Assembly (NCBI GenBank): GCA_002308615.1
Contig: DBWC01000124.1
Coordinates: 1 to 7,814 of the forward strand
DNA length: 7,814 nucleotides
Origin: Clostridiales bacterium UBA1248
Lineage (GTDB): Bacteria; Bacillota; Clostridia; Oscillospirales; CAG-272
Reading direction: 5' to 3'
Shown here: positions 5,848-7,814 of the stretch, piece by piece
Position numbering within the stretch: the first letter of the stretch is position 1
Layout: each line of letters starts with the position of its first letter
Translations under genes and position numbers: made by a program
The notes under the pieces: model-generated
Seen by the model: only the letters and a program-made list of their open reading frames with translations
Told to the model about the DNA's origin: nothing
Database searches by the model: none

Positions 5848-5851
5848 TATC

Positions 5852-6721
5852 GTGCCGACAGATACAATACAGTGGTTTCCCGGGCACATGGCGAAGACGA
5901 GGCGGCTCATTACCGAAAATCTGCCGTCCGTGGATATAGTCATAGAGCTGCTTGACGCGAGGATACCGTACAGCTCAAAAAATCCGGAAATAAAAAAATT
6001 GATCGGCTCAAAGCCGCTTGTCACGGTGCTTAACAAATACACTCTGTCCGACCCGGACGCATGCGGTATATGGCGCTCGTACTATGAAAAAAACGGCGAT
6101 ACGTGCATTTTTACCGACTGCGTGACAGGTTACGGACTCGATAAGATGCGCGCCGTTATAAACGATATGCTTGCCGATAAAATAAAGCGCTATGAGGAAA
6201 AAGGCATGGCGGGAAGACATATTAAGGCGATGATAGTGGGCATACCGAACGTCGGCAAGTCTTCGCTTATAAATAAACTTGCAAAAAGCAAGTCCGCAAA
6301 GGTCGAAAACCGCCCGGGCGTCACCGTTGCAAAACAGTGGGTCGCAACGTCGCTCGGTATCGATCTGCTTGATATGCCGGGAGTGCTCTGGCCGAAGTTC
6401 GACGAGCGGCAGGTCGGCGAAAACCTCGCCATGACCGGCGCGGTAAGGGACGAGGTATTCGAGAGGGAAGCCGTGGCGTACGCTTTGTGCGAGCGACTGA
6501 AACGCCTTTATCCCGACCTTTTGTGTCAGAGGTATAAGCTTGAAAAAGAATTTGTTTTAAACTCTGAGCCGTATGATATATTCGAGGGCGTCGCAAAAAA
6601 ACGCGGGCTTATCGTAAAAGGCGGAGAGATAAACACGGACCGCTGCGCGGATCTGCTCTTAGACGAGCTGCGCGCCGGTAAAATAGGGAAAATAACGTTG
6701 GAAAGGCCGAAAAATGCTTGA
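5852..6721 (+). CDS. rbgA: Ribosome biogenesis GTPase RbgA (YlqF)
   Basis: RbgA is a circularly permuted GTPase that acts late in assembly of the 50S ribosomal subunit. This 289-residue protein (B. subtilis RbgA has about 282) starts with the diagnostic TIQWFPGHMAK (residues 5-15). The motif order is permuted: G4-like NKYT (61-64), a G5-like region near TDCVTGYG (88-95), G1 GIPNVGKS (130-137), G2 Thr158 in RPGVTV, and G3 DMPG (174-177) followed by VLWPKF. A C-terminal helical domain ends in KITLERP. The G4 motif is odd: the Asp of NKxD, which reads the guanine base, is Thr64. The start is GTG with a consensus ribosome binding site. The gene follows lepB after a 103-base gap and overlaps rnhB by eight bases. 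The family assignment is secure; nucleotide specificity may be altered. Confidence 0.95.
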   Translation: MPTDTIQWFPGHMAKTRRLITENLPSVDIVIELLDARIPYSSKNPEIKKLIGSKPLVTVLNKYTLSDPDACGIWRSYYEKNGDTCIFTDCVTGYGLDKMRAVINDMLADKIKRYEEKGMAGRHIKAMIVGIPNVGKSSLINKLAKSKSAKVENRPGVTVAKQWVATSLGIDLLDMPGVLWPKFDERQVGENLAMTGAVRDEVFEREAVAYALCERLKRLYPDLLCQRYKLEKEFVLNSEPYDIFEGVAKKRGLIVKGGEINTDRCADLLLDELRAGKIGKITLERPKNA

Positions 6722-7319
6722 GTATAATTACGAGGATGAGGCAAGTGCCGAAGGATATGAGATCGTCTGCGGAGTGGACGAGGCGGGAAGAGGACCGCTT
6801 ATGGGTCCGGTCTGTGCCGCCGCGGTCGTTTTGCCGCCGCACCTCGATATAGAGGGCCTGAACGACAGCAAAAAGCTGACTGAGAAGAAAAGAGAAGCGC
6901 TGTTTTCCGTTATCACGGAAAAAGCCGTCGCATACAGCATAGCGTACGCGTCGGTCGAAGAGATAGATGAGCTGAATATTTTAAACGCCGCCATGCTCGC
7001 GATGAAACGCGCGATAGAGGGTCTGTCGGTCAAAGCGGATTTTGCGCTCATTGACGGCAACTGTAAAAGAAACATACCCGTGCCGTGCAAAACGGTCGTC
7101 GGCGGGGACGCGAAAAGCCCGTCGATCGCCGCCGCGTCGATTCTGGCGAAGGTCAGCCGCGACAGACTTTGTTATGAGCTTGATAAAGAATACCCGCAGT
7201 ACGGCTTTGCAAAGCATAAGGGCTACGGCACAAAGGAGCATATGGAAGCGCTTTATAAATATGGTCCGTGCCCGTGTCACAGAAGGACGTTTCTGAAATT
7301 TTTACATAATGACGACTAA
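6714..7319 (+). CDS. rnhB: Ribonuclease HII
   Basis: RNase HII cuts the RNA strand of RNA-DNA hybrids and starts removal of single ribonucleotides from DNA. The 201-residue length is usual for the family. The four metal-binding acidic residues are visible: Asp22 and Glu23 in VDEAGRG, Asp114 in ALIDG, and Asp132 in VVGGDAKSPSIAAAS. The typical block AKVSRD (145-150) and GYGTKEH (170-176) are also present, as is a C-terminal HRRTF. The short N-terminal part lacks the extra domain found in longer Firmicute versions such as that of B. subtilis. The start ATG overlaps the rbgA end by eight bases, with AAAGG seven bases upstream, so translation is probably coupled. No key residue is missing, so it should be active. 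Confidence 0.96.
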   Translation: MLEYNYEDEASAEGYEIVCGVDEAGRGPLMGPVCAAAVVLPPHLDIEGLNDSKKLTEKKREALFSVITEKAVAYSIAYASVEEIDELNILNAAMLAMKRAIEGLSVKADFALIDGNCKRNIPVPCKTVVGGDAKSPSIAAASILAKVSRDRLCYELDKEYPQYGFAKHKGYGTKEHMEALYKYGPCPCHRRTFLKFLHNDD

Positions 7320-7746
7320 CAGGGAATTCGGATATTTCGGCGAAGCCGTCGCCGCCGATTATTTAGAGAAAAAGGGATATAAAATAGCGGCGCGGAACTA
7401 TTACGTCATCAAAGGCGAGCTTGACGTCGTGGCGTATAACGATAAAACGATCGTTTTCTGCGAGGTGAAAACGAGATACAACGGTGAAAGCCTGCGCTTC
7501 GGGCGTCCCGCCGCGGCCGTGGACCAGAGAAAGCAGAGCGCCGTCGCCTCGGCGGCAAAGCAGTATCTGTTCGACCATCCGACGGAGCTTGCACCGCGCA
7601 TTGACGTCATAGAGGTCATTGTCAGCACGCATTTCGATATCAACGGCCATATGTGGTATTTTATTGATGAGATAAACCATATTGAAAACGCCGTCCTCGC
7701 ATCACAGAAAACAAGATTCAGTACGAGGGATAAAAGATTTATTTGA
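7309..7746 (+). CDS. yraN: UPF0102 (YraN) family endonuclease-like protein
   Basis: This 145-residue protein belongs to the UPF0102/YraN family, which has a restriction-endonuclease-like fold and commonly sits beside rnhB. Visible family features are FGYFGEAVAADYL (7-19, with Glu12), NYYVIKGELDVV (30-41, with Asp39), and FCEVKTR (50-56), where Glu52 and Lys54 complete a D...ExK arrangement. FGRPAAAVDQRK (64-75) and RIDVIEV (97-103) follow. The intact D/ExK set suggests a metal-dependent nuclease, but the cellular role of the family is not settled. The start ATG overlaps the rnhB stop by 11 bases and has no close Shine-Dalgarno sequence, so translation likely depends on ribosomes finishing rnhB. 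About 25 residues extend beyond the conserved core with a basic C-terminus. Confidence 0.93.
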   Translation: MTTNREFGYFGEAVAADYLEKKGYKIAARNYYVIKGELDVVAYNDKTIVFCEVKTRYNGESLRFGRPAAAVDQRKQSAVASAAKQYLFDHPTELAPRIDVIEVIVSTHFDINGHMWYFIDEINHIENAVLASQKTRFSTRDKRFI

Positions 7747-7777
7747 AAATCAAGAATTAAGGCTTCGCGACGAATTT

Positions 7778-7807
7778 GGGGGTTCCCCACCCCTTACGGG
7801 AACCCCC
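7778..7807. repeat. GC-rich palindrome after yraN, near the window edge
   Basis: GGGGGTTCCC (7778-7787) and GGGAACCCCC (7798-7807) form a perfect 10-bp stem around a 10-base loop, starting 31 bases after the yraN stop. No T-run follows in the few bases left in the window, so it is not a classic intrinsic terminator. It could be the operon's end structure or part of a dispersed palindromic repeat that continues past the edge. Confidence 0.7.
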
Positions 7808-7814
7808 ACCGCTC

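Noticed and set aside
5819..5851. TTG start extending RbgA by eleven residues
   Set aside because: It would place the consensus ribosome binding site inside the coding sequence, and the extra residues do not match the family N-terminus.

Overview
The window looks like a chromosomal segment of a Gram-positive anaerobe of the class Clostridia, probably an uncultured gut member. The evidence is strong GGAGG-type ribosome binding sites, Gram-positive lipoprotein signal peptides with Thr/Glu-rich linkers, and the gene order lepB-rbgA-rnhB-yraN, which is typical of Firmicutes. I cannot name a genus from the sequence. Coding density is high and no stretch longer than about 300 bases lacks a gene.

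Left part, minus strand (about 40-3562): two tandem, clearly paralogous lipoproteins of the sialate O-acetylesterase-like SGNH esterase family. They are separated by 22 bases and driven by one good sigma-A-type promoter (-35 TTGACT, 17-bp spacer, -10 TATTAT). A strong hairpin follows the second gene. Each protein has a lipobox Cys at residue 21, a Thr/Glu-rich tether, an N-terminal beta domain, the catalytic SGNH/SASA domain (GQSN, WYQGES, HP) and a C-terminal beta domain. They probably sit on the outer face of the membrane and remove acyl groups from glycans.

Middle (3503-3668): a divergent promoter region. The plus-strand promoter has an extended -10 (TGcTATAAT), and a 14-base AT palindrome lies between the two promoters.

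Right part, plus strand (3669-7746): a compact operon of five genes. The first is a protein with the archaeal-type cofactor-independent phosphoglycerate mutase (ApgM) fold in which nearly every expected metal ligand and the catalytic Ser are replaced, so it is probably a pseudoenzyme. It overlaps lepB (signal peptidase I) by 17 bases. LepB carries a long acidic N-terminal extension with five perfect EETEYT repeats. After a 103-base gap holding a 7-bp tandem repeat and a hairpin come rbgA (50S ribosome assembly GTPase, with an odd G4 motif), rnhB (RNase HII) and yraN (UPF0102), each overlapping the previous gene. In many Firmicutes the gene before lepB is rplS; here that place is taken by the degenerate ApgM-like gene. 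The window ends inside a GC-rich palindrome.

The best candidates for something undescribed are the ApgM-like pseudoenzyme translationally coupled to signal peptidase I, and the repeat-bearing cytosolic extension of that signal peptidase. No CRISPR array, transposon, tRNA or rRNA was seen.
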